Shown: piece after piece, positions 29,587-36,292 of the stretch
Position numbering within the stretch: the stretch's first letter is position 1
Layout of the letters: the number at the start of each line of letters is the position of its first letter
Assembly: GCF_003259335.1 (NCBI RefSeq)
Contig: NZ_QLLL01000005.1
Location: forward strand, 248,001 to 312,000
DNA: 64,000 nucleotides
Origin: Chitinophaga skermanii
GTDB taxonomy: Bacteria > Bacteroidota > Bacteroidia > Chitinophagales > Chitinophagaceae
Direction: 5' to 3'
The notes under the pieces: generated by a model
The model's database searches: none
What the model was told of the DNA's origin: nothing
What the model saw: the letters and a program-made list of their open reading frames with translations, nothing else
Program-made: the position numbers and the translations under genes

Positions 29587-29985
29587 ATGAAACGCAAAAT
29601 TACGGTCACCTTTATAGCGTCGGCGATGGCTGCTGTAACGCTTTGTTCGCTTGCTGTTCCGCAAGACGAGGATGAAAAACCGAAAAATTTGAAAGTACTC
29701 TCGAAGAAAATCAGTGCAAAAGAACTGATTGATACGATGGATGAGTTTAATGCATCGTTGGGCGTGAAATGTAATTTTTGTCATGCTAGTAGTGATGCTG
29801 ATCCTAGTAAGCTGGATTATGCAAGCGACAGGAATAAGCATAAAGATGAGGCTCGTGAGATGATGCGCATGACGAACCGTATTAATAAGAAATATTTTGG
29901 TGGTGCGGAAGTACGAGAGGTTACTTGTTATACTTGTCATCATGGTGAACCTGATCCTCCAAAAATGCCTATTTCTAAGAATTAA
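29587..29985 (+). CDS. Diheme c-type cytochrome
   Basis: A 132-residue exported protein. Signal peptide-like start MKRKITVTFIASAMAAVTLC, then two heme-binding CXXCH motifs: CNFCH and CYTCH. The second is followed by HGEPDPP, as in small proteins related to the cytochrome subunit of photosynthetic reaction centres; such proteins are frequent in non-photosynthetic Bacteroidota. Probably a periplasmic electron carrier. Transcribed away from the TPR gene. Confidence 0.82.
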   Translation: MKRKITVTFIASAMAAVTLCSLAVPQDEDEKPKNLKVLSKKISAKELIDTMDEFNASLGVKCNFCHASSDADPSKLDYASDRNKHKDEAREMMRMTNRINKKYFGGAEVREVTCYTCHHGEPDPPKMPISKN

Positions 29986-29993
29986 TTGATATG

Positions 29994-30025
29994 TCAACTA
30001 CTCGTAGTAGTATGCGGGTAGTTGA
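29994..30025 (+). terminator. Stem-loop after the cytochrome gene
   Basis: Eight-bp stem TCAACTAC / GTAGTTGA with a 16-base loop, followed by TAAAAATATATT. The T tract is poor, so confidence is moderate. Confidence 0.45.
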
Positions 30026-30149
30026 TAAAAATATATTACTATAGAACGTTTGTTAAACCTTTATCTATTGCTATTTCAATAGATGTTTTGTTAATCCACT
30101 TTAACAAAAAATAATTCCTCATTTAACTGGTTGTGGTGTTTGTATGCTG

Positions 30150-30157
30150 TAGTTTTG
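30150..30157 (+). promoter_or_regulatory. Candidate Bacteroidota promoter -7 box
   Basis: TAGTTTTG matches the TAnnTTTG consensus exactly; a TTG lies 16 bases upstream as a possible -33 element. The start codon of the small gene follows 65 bases later. A 20-base segment also found upstream of the TPR kinase gene lies just before it (30110-30130). Confidence 0.5.
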
Positions 30158-30221
30158 TACAGCGGTATTTCAATTTGCATTCTTACATTTTTTATTTGTT
30201 TAACCATTCCAATATTACACC

Positions 30222-30422
30222 ATGACAGAAAGAGAACGCAATGATTATTTGAGTTATTTAAAAGAACAATCTAAAAGGAAATGGACCGTTGAGGAAACTC
30301 ATTCGTGGCTTAAATCCCTTGGATTGATGACAAAGGAAGGAGTACTTACTGAGGCAGGCGTTATTGTTTGTTCACTGCTTCGAACAGAACAAGTTAAGCG
30401 ATACGGTGAATCTGTTCGTTAA
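30222..30422 (+). CDS. Small hypothetical protein, possible antitoxin partner
   Basis: A 66-residue charged helical protein (MTERERNDYLSYLKEQSKRK), with TVEETHSWLKSLGLMTKEG and a second short helix near the end. No family recognised. It lies 24 bases upstream of the ADP-ribosyltransferase-like gene on the same strand, the usual geometry of an antitoxin-toxin pair. That role is inference from size and position. Confidence 0.55.
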   Translation: MTERERNDYLSYLKEQSKRKWTVEETHSWLKSLGLMTKEGVLTEAGVIVCSLLRTEQVKRYGESVR

Positions 30423-30446
30423 TTTTTTAAATACTTAGCAAATTCT

Positions 30447-31082
30447 ATGAAATATCGAAACCAACAATTAATAATCGGTTACCACGGTTGTGATAAGTCT
30501 GTGCGTGACTACCTGCTTCATAATCCTTTTTCCATTAAAATGAGTGAATCGCCTTATGATTGGTTAGGGCATGGCTTTTATGTTTGGGAAAACAATTACG
30601 AAAGAGCAATGGAATGGGCAATAGACAAACATAAGAAAGGTCTAATCCAAGATCCTGCTGTATTAGGTGTTGTATTTCAACAGCATCATTGTTGTGATTT
30701 ATTAAATAATGATGATATGCAATTATTGGTCGACACATACAAGGCTACCTTAGCTAGCTATACTATAGAGAATGTTCCGCTGCCGCAGAATTTAGATGCA
30801 CCAGGTGACCCGCACAAGGATAAGCTATTGCGCTATTTGGATTGTACAATTATCGAGTCGATGCATAAAATTGTTGAAGGAAATCGTCTTGCTTTCGACA
30901 CTATGCGTTGTACTTTCACAGAAGGTGCCCCTCTTTTTGAAGGTTCTGCATTCCGAGAAAAAACACATGTACAAGTTTGTATTCGTAACCCAGCATGCAT
31001 AAAAGGCATGTTTATTCCAAAATCCTACTACGCTCACTCATCACCACCACACATGGAAGATATACAATTTGCATTGTCATAA
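30447..31082 (+). CDS. ADP-ribosyltransferase-like (DUF3990-like) protein
   Basis: A 211-residue protein. The N-terminus IIGYHGCDKSV and then WLGHGFYVWENNYERAMEWA matches the layout of ADP-ribosyltransferase-fold families such as DUF3990, where His-Gly of the first strand and the Gly-x-Gly-Phe-Tyr segment bind NAD. A catalytic Glu cannot be assigned with certainty; candidates are in the C-terminal half. No signal peptide. With the short upstream gene it could be a toxin-antitoxin pair, or a modifying enzyme and its regulator. Confidence 0.55.
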   Translation: MKYRNQQLIIGYHGCDKSVRDYLLHNPFSIKMSESPYDWLGHGFYVWENNYERAMEWAIDKHKKGLIQDPAVLGVVFQQHHCCDLLNNDDMQLLVDTYKATLASYTIENVPLPQNLDAPGDPHKDKLLRYLDCTIIESMHKIVEGNRLAFDTMRCTFTEGAPLFEGSAFREKTHVQVCIRNPACIKGMFIPKSYYAHSSPPHMEDIQFALS

Positions 31083-31087
31083 ACAGG

Positions 31088-31115
31088 AAGGCCACTTTTT
31101 ACGGTGGCCTTTTTT
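31088..31115 (+). terminator. Intrinsic terminator
   Basis: Eight-bp stem AAGGCCAC / GTGGCCTT with an 8-base loop and five following T residues. Ends the transcript of the ADP-ribosyltransferase-like gene. Confidence 0.85.
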
Positions 31116-31119
31116 AATG

Positions 31120-31533
31120 CTATTTTGCTTTGTTGACGGCGCAAAAACTAATAAACGACGCTAGTAAGCCCAGCACAAAAGGCAATACTAACAACCATCC
31201 ATAGATTACTTCACTTGGCTCCCGTTCAATTTTATAAAAATTCTTGGCTAATATGAATACCCATATCGTTGGTAAAAGAAACCAACTCAGCCAATTCAAT
31301 AAACCACATCGCCGAACAAAAGGTAGCTTATTGAAAAAAATCGGCAAGGCGGAAACACAGAATATAACACATACTCCTAGGCTAATGAAAGCCTGTAATG
31401 CAATGAACGAATACCCTGTGATCCACTCGCTTTGGTAATCACGGTTATCCAATAAAGAAAAAACAACGGAAGATAAAAAGGCTACACACGAGGGGACAAA
31501 AGTCGCCCACATGTAATGCTTGCTTACAGGCAT
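31120..31533 (-). CDS. Hypothetical four-helix membrane protein
   Basis: A 137-residue protein with four hydrophobic segments: YMWATFVPSCVAFLSSVVFS, FIALQAFISLGVCVIFCVSA, WLSWFLLPTIWVFILA and GWLLVLPFVLGLLASFISFC. No family recognised. Convergent with the ADP-ribosyltransferase-like gene. Confidence 0.6.
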   Translation of the reverse strand: MPVSKHYMWATFVPSCVAFLSSVVFSLLDNRDYQSEWITGYSFIALQAFISLGVCVIFCVSALPIFFNKLPFVRRCGLLNWLSWFLLPTIWVFILAKNFYKIEREPSEVIYGWLLVLPFVLGLLASFISFCAVNKAK

Positions 31534-31618
31534 AATATAATAGTTAGGTTGAGCGCTATATTAAAGCAAAAATTTGGACTTTCAAGTGTCGCTTATACAT
31601 TTTGTCCATTCAGGCTAT

Positions 31619-32677
31619 TTATACTTTTGAGTAGTTTTTAGTTCCTACTTGTAAGGAATTATTAGTTTGAGTGTTTTTTTTAAAAATATACTTATCTATT
31701 ATATAAATAGTGATTGGCCTTAGCTTGTATTTCATGATAACTGGATGACGTCCGTAAGCTGTAAAGAACTCTATCTTATTGTCAATCTTCGAATACCAAA
31801 CTTTCTCTAAAGATGCGTATGTAATGGTATCTGGCATAGTAATCTTCTGAAAGTTCTTTAACAACTCTATATCTAAGCCTATAATAACTGCACCTGGTAT
31901 TCTGTGATCACATCCAATGGCTTCATAATGATCTTCTTTCCAATACATACAACTACCATTCGGTGGTGTTTGCTGACTTAAAAACCACCATATGCCACTC
32001 GTGCCAATAGCAAGTGATAAGATCATTGCACTAGCTACCTTATTGATAGATGTATCTTTTATTTTCCCAAGAACACCTTTCCCTGTTTGCTTATTATGCC
32101 CATGTTCTTTTATTATTGGAACTACATTTGGTGTATTCTGATTAGTTGGAATTTCCGGAATTCCAGTATTTCCACTTACTAATTTTACACTTACACTCGA
32201 GGTTTCTTGGCGAGTATCGCTTAGAACTGGAATGGGTTCTATTGTTTTTTTTACTTCAACGTTTACTTCTTCTTTCTCTTCTCCCGGCATATTGTCTATG
32301 CCATTTTTTTCCACGTACTTTATCCACTTGGCGCCTGGTCTTACAGGAAAATCCATTAACCAAGCTAATAACTCTACATTTTTAGAATTCGTTGTTTCCG
32401 ACTTTCTATTCAAAAAATTGATCAAAGGCTTAAACTTATCAGCATCAAAACGTGCAATGATTGTTTGACATGATTTCGATGTATCCGGCTCTCCACAGAA
32501 ATCACGAATCACCTGCTCGTCCAGCTTACTTAAGCTATGTCTACATTTCTTCTCACACTCATCTCTAAGGTTGGCAGCCGTTAGGTGCAGTAAACCATGT
32601 GGTAATTCATGATCATCCTTTTTTTGCTCGTAAGCCTTTAAAATTTGCTGTTCATAGTCTTTAAATAACATCACCAT
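31619..32677 (-). CDS. Hypothetical single-pass membrane protein
   Basis: A 352-residue protein. The N-terminal ~120 residues are helical, with several Cys and His; then an acidic Glu/Val-rich linker, a Pro/Asn-rich stretch (GIPEIPTNQNTP), one transmembrane helix (about 215-235, VASAMILSLAIGTSGIWWFL), and a C-terminal domain beginning NGSCMYWKEDHYEAIGCD. The layout (cytoplasmic helical part, linker, membrane helix, external domain) suggests a sensor or anchor. Family not recognised. A second ATG two codons later (32671) is possible. Divergent from the RNA/peptide unit on its right. Confidence 0.65.
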   Translation of the reverse strand: MVMLFKDYEQQILKAYEQKKDDHELPHGLLHLTAANLRDECEKKCRHSLSKLDEQVIRDFCGEPDTSKSCQTIIARFDADKFKPLINFLNRKSETTNSKNVELLAWLMDFPVRPGAKWIKYVEKNGIDNMPGEEKEEVNVEVKKTIEPIPVLSDTRQETSSVSVKLVSGNTGIPEIPTNQNTPNVVPIIKEHGHNKQTGKGVLGKIKDTSINKVASAMILSLAIGTSGIWWFLSQQTPPNGSCMYWKEDHYEAIGCDHRIPGAVIIGLDIELLKNFQKITMPDTITYASLEKVWYSKIDNKIEFFTAYGRHPVIMKYKLRPITIYIIDKYIFKKNTQTNNSLQVGTKNYSKV

Positions 32678-32734
32678 AAGGGAAATTATAAACTGAATAA
32701 TTGGAATTGACCCGGCATTTTCGGAATTCCAGTA

Positions 32735-32770
32735 GGAATATTCGGAATACCCGGAATTATTGGAATTGTT
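32735..32770. repeat. Four tandem 9-bp GGAATNNNN repeats
   Basis: Units begin at 32735, 32744, 32753 and 32762. Two further GGAAT copies lie at 32703 and 32723. The array sits just upstream of the candidate promoter at 32769, between divergent transcription units. The repeat period of nine also encodes an Ile-Pro-x pattern on the minus strand, but no start codon precedes it. Confidence 0.7.
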
Positions 32771-32803
32771 TGTAAATCAGCCTGTTAACCCGCTCTACCT
32801 TTG
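32769..32803 (+). promoter_or_regulatory. Candidate Bacteroidota promoter for the structured RNA and peptide unit
   Basis: TTTG at 32769-32772 and TACCTTTG at 32796-32803, an exact TAnnTTTG match. The spacing (23 bases) is longer than the usual 18-20. A transcript starting near 32810 would cover the hairpin-rich leader, the small ORF at 33042 and the terminator at 33210. Confidence 0.45.
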
Positions 32804-32807
32804 TTTT

Positions 32808-33041
32808 GCAATCGGGTAATAACCTCGCTAGCTACGAGGATCTCTGTACAGAACCTGTGCAACCCGGGAAAAGATTGCGGAAGCCGTTTAACGGCTTGGG
32901 AAGCGATAAATATGCTTCCGCGATCCCATCCCAACTCTCCTTCCCAAAGCAAGAAGTAAGCGCTTCTTCTCGCACCCAAACTAATGCTGCCGCCTCCTCG
33001 GCGCTAGGCAGCCATTTCAGAACTAACTAAATCCAAACACA
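32808..33041 (+). ncRNA. Candidate structured RNA or 5' leader
   Basis: About 230 bases without a convincing ORF but rich in pairing. Hairpins: CCTCG/CGAGG at 32823-32839; AAGCCGT/ACGGCTT at 32881-32897 inside GCGGAAGC/GCTTCCGC at 32877-32921; AAGAAG/CTTCTT at 32951-32968; GCTGCC/GGCAGC at 32986-33012. GCAATC at 32808-32813 can also pair with GATTGC at 32873-32878, which competes with the extended 32873-32925 stem. Mutually exclusive stems are typical of regulatory RNA. It could be a riboswitch-like leader of the peptide gene or an independent small RNA. No known family recognised. Confidence 0.45.
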
Positions 33042-33197
33042 ATGTTTAGCATCTTATTCAGTTTTTTCTTGGCATTCGTATGCCCTAACCATAATAATAT
33101 CAACCCAGCTAATCCAAACAACGGTCCCCAAATCACAATCATGGGAGATGGCGAAACTGGCGGTGAAACCGGTACAGTTCCCCCGAGAAAACCGTAA
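33042..33197 (+). CDS. Small secreted or membrane peptide (51 residues)
   Basis: Starts MFSILFSFFLAFVCPN, a hydrophobic leader with a Cys at residue 14, then an Asn/Pro-rich stretch and a C-terminus rich in Gly, Glu and Thr ending VPPRKP. The ORF is bracketed by a candidate promoter and structured leader upstream and a strong terminator 13 bases downstream, so transcription is likely. It lies 112 bases before the TPR lipoprotein histidine kinase on the same strand; a signal-peptide precursor sensed by that kinase is an inference only. Confidence 0.5.
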   Translation: MFSILFSFFLAFVCPNHNNINPANPNNGPQITIMGDGETGGETGTVPPRKP

Positions 33198-33209
33198 TTA
33201 TTAACAAGT

Positions 33210-33241
33210 GCGAGGCAAGTACTTCTTGCCTCGCTTTTTTT
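33210..33241 (+). terminator. Strong intrinsic terminator
   Basis: Perfect 10-bp GC-rich stem GCGAGGCAAG / CTTGCCTCGC with a 5-base loop, then seven T residues. It separates the small peptide unit from the kinase operon. Confidence 0.92.
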
Positions 33242-33254
33242 ATATAACCCGTTA

Positions 33255-33289
33255 AATAATAATTCCTCATAAACTGGGGAATTATTATT
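33255..33289. repeat. Perfect 12-bp inverted repeat upstream of the kinase operon
   Basis: AATAATAATTCC / GGAATTATTATT separated by 11 bases, ending 20 bases before the GTG start at 33310. It is AT-rich and followed by TTTAAG, so it could be an operator, a leader hairpin or a weak terminator. Its left arm and spacer match 30110-30130 almost exactly. Confidence 0.6.
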
Positions 33290-33309
33290 TTTAAGAAAAT
33301 ACCCTTTCA

Positions 33310-34965
33310 GTGCGAGCCTTACTCTTTATCCTAACGATCATGTTTGTTGGTCTCTCTGCCTGTAAAACAAAACGAGACACCCCAAACTCCATTACAGCCC
33401 CTACCTTAGAAAAAGGAGAATCATTCTTTAATGTTAATAATGACTCAGCCTTCTATTATTTTAACCTCGTAGCCACTTCCGCAACCGATAGTTTAGAAAT
33501 TGCTATTGCTTATACCTATATGGGTATCATTCAAGCGTATGAAGGCGATCAATACGGAGGACAAGAAAGCCTGTTGAAATCGCTTACCTACCTGAACGAA
33601 AACAAAGAACAAGACAGGGAATGTATCAGCTCTAACTATCACGAACTTGGGAATGTATGTTTGAATCTCAAGAATTATAAAGCAGCTGTAGAGTATTATT
33701 ATAAAGGACTTCAGTTCATGGAAAGTCCTATCACTAAAAATATTGCGCTCAACAACATTGCACTTACTTACCAAAAAAATGGAGAGTACGACAAGGCGAT
33801 TGAATTATATACATCCTTACTTACAAAGAATGCTGATAGAAAAAAGGAATATGCCCGCGTATTGTCTAACTATGCACGAACGAAGTGGTTGAAGAATCCT
33901 ACATATCCCGCAGGAAAAGAATTACGCCAAGCATTACAAATTCGTTTGGATTCAAACGACAACCGAGGGCTCAATGCCAGCTACGCACATTTATCTGATT
34001 ATTATACGAATACCAAACCCGATTCTGCCCTATATTTCGCGGAAAAGCGGTACGCCGTTGCTCAATTAAATAATAGTACCGACGACCAAATTGAAGCGCT
34101 GTCTAAATTGATTTCACTCAGCCCACCTAAATTGTTGAAACCCTATTTCGTTCGCTACCAGTTCTTATCTGATAGCCTTCAAGCTGCTAAGAATGCTGCT
34201 AAAAACCAATTCGCATTAATTCGATTTGAAACCCTGCAACTACAGAAGGATAATGCCCAAAAGGAAGTACAACTCGTTGAACAACAGTATATTTTAGTGC
34301 TGACCATCTTTTTTTTCATAGCCATAAGTACAGCTATTATTATATGGTATAGAAAACGTCAACAACAAATAAAGGCCGCCTCTATACAGGCTATCCAAGA
34401 AAATCAGCTCAAAACCTCGCAAAAGGTTCACGATGTTGTGGCAAATGGACTATACCGTATTATGACCGACGTGGAGCATAATGATGATATTGACAAAGAA
34501 CTATTAATTGATAAAATCGAAGACCTATACGAGAAATCCCGTGATATTTCTTACGATAAGCCTATTAATCCAAATATTCCTTTCGATCAGAAAATAGATG
34601 AGCTGCTTACTTCTTTTTCATCTGACAACACAAGAGTACTGATGGTTGGGCATAGTGCAGCAACATGGGAACGTACCCATGAAGTTGCACAATACGAAGT
34701 GGAACACATCTTACAGGAATTAATGGTGAATATGAAAAAACACAGTCAAGCCAGCAACGTTGTTTTGAAATTTGAACGCCAACAAGATCGTATCCACATT
34801 CACTATACTGACGATGGTATTGGATTTTCTCCGCAAGTTAAATATGGAAATGGATGGCAGAATACGGAAAACCGTATTCATAAAATTCAAGGTGAGTATA
34901 CATTTGAGCATCCTACAAAAGGATTGAAAATTCATATTTCTTTTCCAATAGCTTATTCATCATGA
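33310..34965 (+). CDS. TPR-containing lipoprotein sensor histidine kinase
   Basis: A 551-residue kinase starting at GTG. The lipoprotein signal is MRALLFILTIMFVGLSAC. Residues about 45-300 form TPR repeats outside the inner membrane (e.g. YHELGNVCLNLKNYKAAVEY), followed by a transmembrane helix (about 328-348) and a cytoplasmic kinase. The phospho-acceptor is probably the His of SQKVHDVVANGLYRIM, a HisKA_3-like box. HATPase: EHILQELMVNMKKHSQASN, then DDGIGFS. TPR sensors usually bind proteins or peptides. It overlaps the response regulator gene by four bases. Confidence 0.92.
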   Translation: MRALLFILTIMFVGLSACKTKRDTPNSITAPTLEKGESFFNVNNDSAFYYFNLVATSATDSLEIAIAYTYMGIIQAYEGDQYGGQESLLKSLTYLNENKEQDRECISSNYHELGNVCLNLKNYKAAVEYYYKGLQFMESPITKNIALNNIALTYQKNGEYDKAIELYTSLLTKNADRKKEYARVLSNYARTKWLKNPTYPAGKELRQALQIRLDSNDNRGLNASYAHLSDYYTNTKPDSALYFAEKRYAVAQLNNSTDDQIEALSKLISLSPPKLLKPYFVRYQFLSDSLQAAKNAAKNQFALIRFETLQLQKDNAQKEVQLVEQQYILVLTIFFFIAISTAIIIWYRKRQQQIKAASIQAIQENQLKTSQKVHDVVANGLYRIMTDVEHNDDIDKELLIDKIEDLYEKSRDISYDKPINPNIPFDQKIDELLTSFSSDNTRVLMVGHSAATWERTHEVAQYEVEHILQELMVNMKKHSQASNVVLKFERQQDRIHIHYTDDGIGFSPQVKYGNGWQNTENRIHKIQGEYTFEHPTKGLKIHISFPIAYSS

Positions 34966-35627
34966 TTACAAAAGTATTGATAGCTGAAGACCACGAAAGC
35001 GCCAATATTTCCGTTCAAAAAACGCTGGAAGAACTGTCTATTACCAATACATCGCATGCTTATTATTGCGACGATGCCCTCAACAAGGTAGTGAATGCTG
35101 TAAAGGCCGGCGATTCGTTCGATCTTCTTATTACAGATTTATACTTCGAGCCAGATGGTACGAAACAAGTAATACACAGCGGTACTGAACTTATTACCGC
35201 CGTAAGGGCTATTCAGCCTGATTTGAAAATCCTCGTTTTTTCAGCAGAGAACAAACCTGCTACGATTGATTTATTGCACAGGGAATTAGATGTAGATGGA
35301 TTCGTAAGAAAAGCGCGTCATGATGCTAAGGAACTAAAACAAGCCATTAAAGAGCTAGCCCAACATCGACGCTATTTTCCACGCCACATTATGCAATTAA
35401 TCGATAAAAAGAACGTGTATGCGTTTACAGACTTTGATATTACGGTTATTACGCTCCTTGCTGAAGGAGTACTTCAGAAAGATATCCCGTCATACCTCCA
35501 AAATAAGGGCATAAAGCCTTCAGGTTTGAGTAGTGTAGAAAAGAAACTCAACCAAATGAAAGAAGCATTAGAATTCACGAAGAATGAACAGCTGATTGCT
35601 TATTGTAAAGACCTCGGCATTATTTAA
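34962..35627 (+). CDS. Response regulator with divergent LuxR-like output domain
   Basis: A 221-residue regulator. The receiver domain has VLIAEDHES, an acceptor Asp in LLITDLYFE and a Lys in GFVRKARHD. The C-terminal part (about 150-221) begins FTDFDITVITLLAEGVLQKD and continues into VEKKLNQMKEAL, a diverged helix-turn-helix of the LuxR kind. It is translationally coupled to the TPR kinase. Target genes are unknown; the nearby small genes are candidates. Confidence 0.88.
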   Translation: MITKVLIAEDHESANISVQKTLEELSITNTSHAYYCDDALNKVVNAVKAGDSFDLLITDLYFEPDGTKQVIHSGTELITAVRAIQPDLKILVFSAENKPATIDLLHRELDVDGFVRKARHDAKELKQAIKELAQHRRYFPRHIMQLIDKKNVYAFTDFDITVITLLAEGVLQKDIPSYLQNKGIKPSGLSSVEKKLNQMKEALEFTKNEQLIAYCKDLGII

Positions 35628-35691
35628 CCCTATCATTTCACCACAGGTACCCCATTACGGTTTCCCATAAAAAATGCCATATCACGTGCTG

Positions 35692-35699
35692 TATTTTTG
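35692..35699 (+). promoter_or_regulatory. Candidate Bacteroidota promoter -7 box
   Basis: TATTTTTG, an exact TAnnTTTG match, 23 bases before the ATG at 35723. A clear -33 TTTG was not found. Confidence 0.4.
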
Positions 35700-35722
35700 T
35701 TTCATCATAAAAAAATCTTCTT

Positions 35723-35932
35723 ATGAAACACAAGTACTACGTGAACGACAATACACAAAAGAACGGTGATCATGAAGTGCATGTCAATGGTTGTTATTTT
35801 CTAAAAGTCATTACTAATAAAAGTTATTTAGGCGAATTTGATACTTGCCAAGAAGCTGTACGTGTAGCGAAGAAACTATACGTGCAATCGAATGGCTGTG
35901 CTTATTGTAGTGAAGCTTGTCACACAACATAG
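35723..35932 (+). CDS. Small Cys-rich protein, possible zinc binder
   Basis: A 69-residue cytosolic protein starting MKHKYYVNDNTQKNGDHEVH, with GCYFLKVITNKSYLGEFDTC in the middle and GCAYCSEACHT at the end. The paired Cys and His suggest a small zinc site. I recall similar small proteins in other Bacteroidota but no named function. It is on the same strand as the next Cys-rich gene 48 bases away. Confidence 0.65.
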   Translation: MKHKYYVNDNTQKNGDHEVHVNGCYFLKVITNKSYLGEFDTCQEAVRVAKKLYVQSNGCAYCSEACHTT

Positions 35933-35980
35933 GTTGTTGTAACCCTTATTTTATTTCATCCAAATTGAACGACCCGGCTC

Positions 35981-36199
35981 ATGAGAAAACTGCTATATGC
36001 CTGTTTGCTTACGACCCAAGTTAATTGCAGCCCAGCTATGGTATACGTTTGCGACAGTAAAAGCGCTGCAAGATACCATTACAATCAAAACTGCCCGGGA
36101 TTAAAAAGATGTACGCACCAAATTATTGCGCTTACTATAGAACAAGCAAAAGCAACACACAGAACGCTTTGTAAATGGGAGCAGCAGGATAGCGAGTAA
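35981..36199 (+). CDS. Small exported Cys-rich protein
   Basis: A 72-residue protein with a short hydrophobic start (MRKLLYACLLTTQVNCSPAM), then VYVCDSKSAARYHYNQNCPG, LKRCTH and TLCKWE. The spacing of four Cys plus His resembles small secreted zinc-ribbon-like proteins of Bacteroidota. Function unknown. Confidence 0.6.
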   Translation: MRKLLYACLLTTQVNCSPAMVYVCDSKSAARYHYNQNCPGLKRCTHQIIALTIEQAKATHRTLCKWEQQDSE

Positions 36200-36292
36200 T
36201 AATTTAATCACCCAGTATGTTGGAGAATGACTAACCAACAATATCATACTTCTTCATCAAAACATTTTTCCAATACCGAAAACAATTTCCCC

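Noticed and set aside
32806-33030. 74-residue ORF across the hairpin-rich leader
   Set aside because: It starts at a TTG next to the predicted promoter box, has no recognisable domain and coincides with stable hairpins; a non-coding RNA explains the region better.
32808-33041. Retron msr/msd RNA
   Set aside because: The structured RNA has no reverse transcriptase gene nearby.
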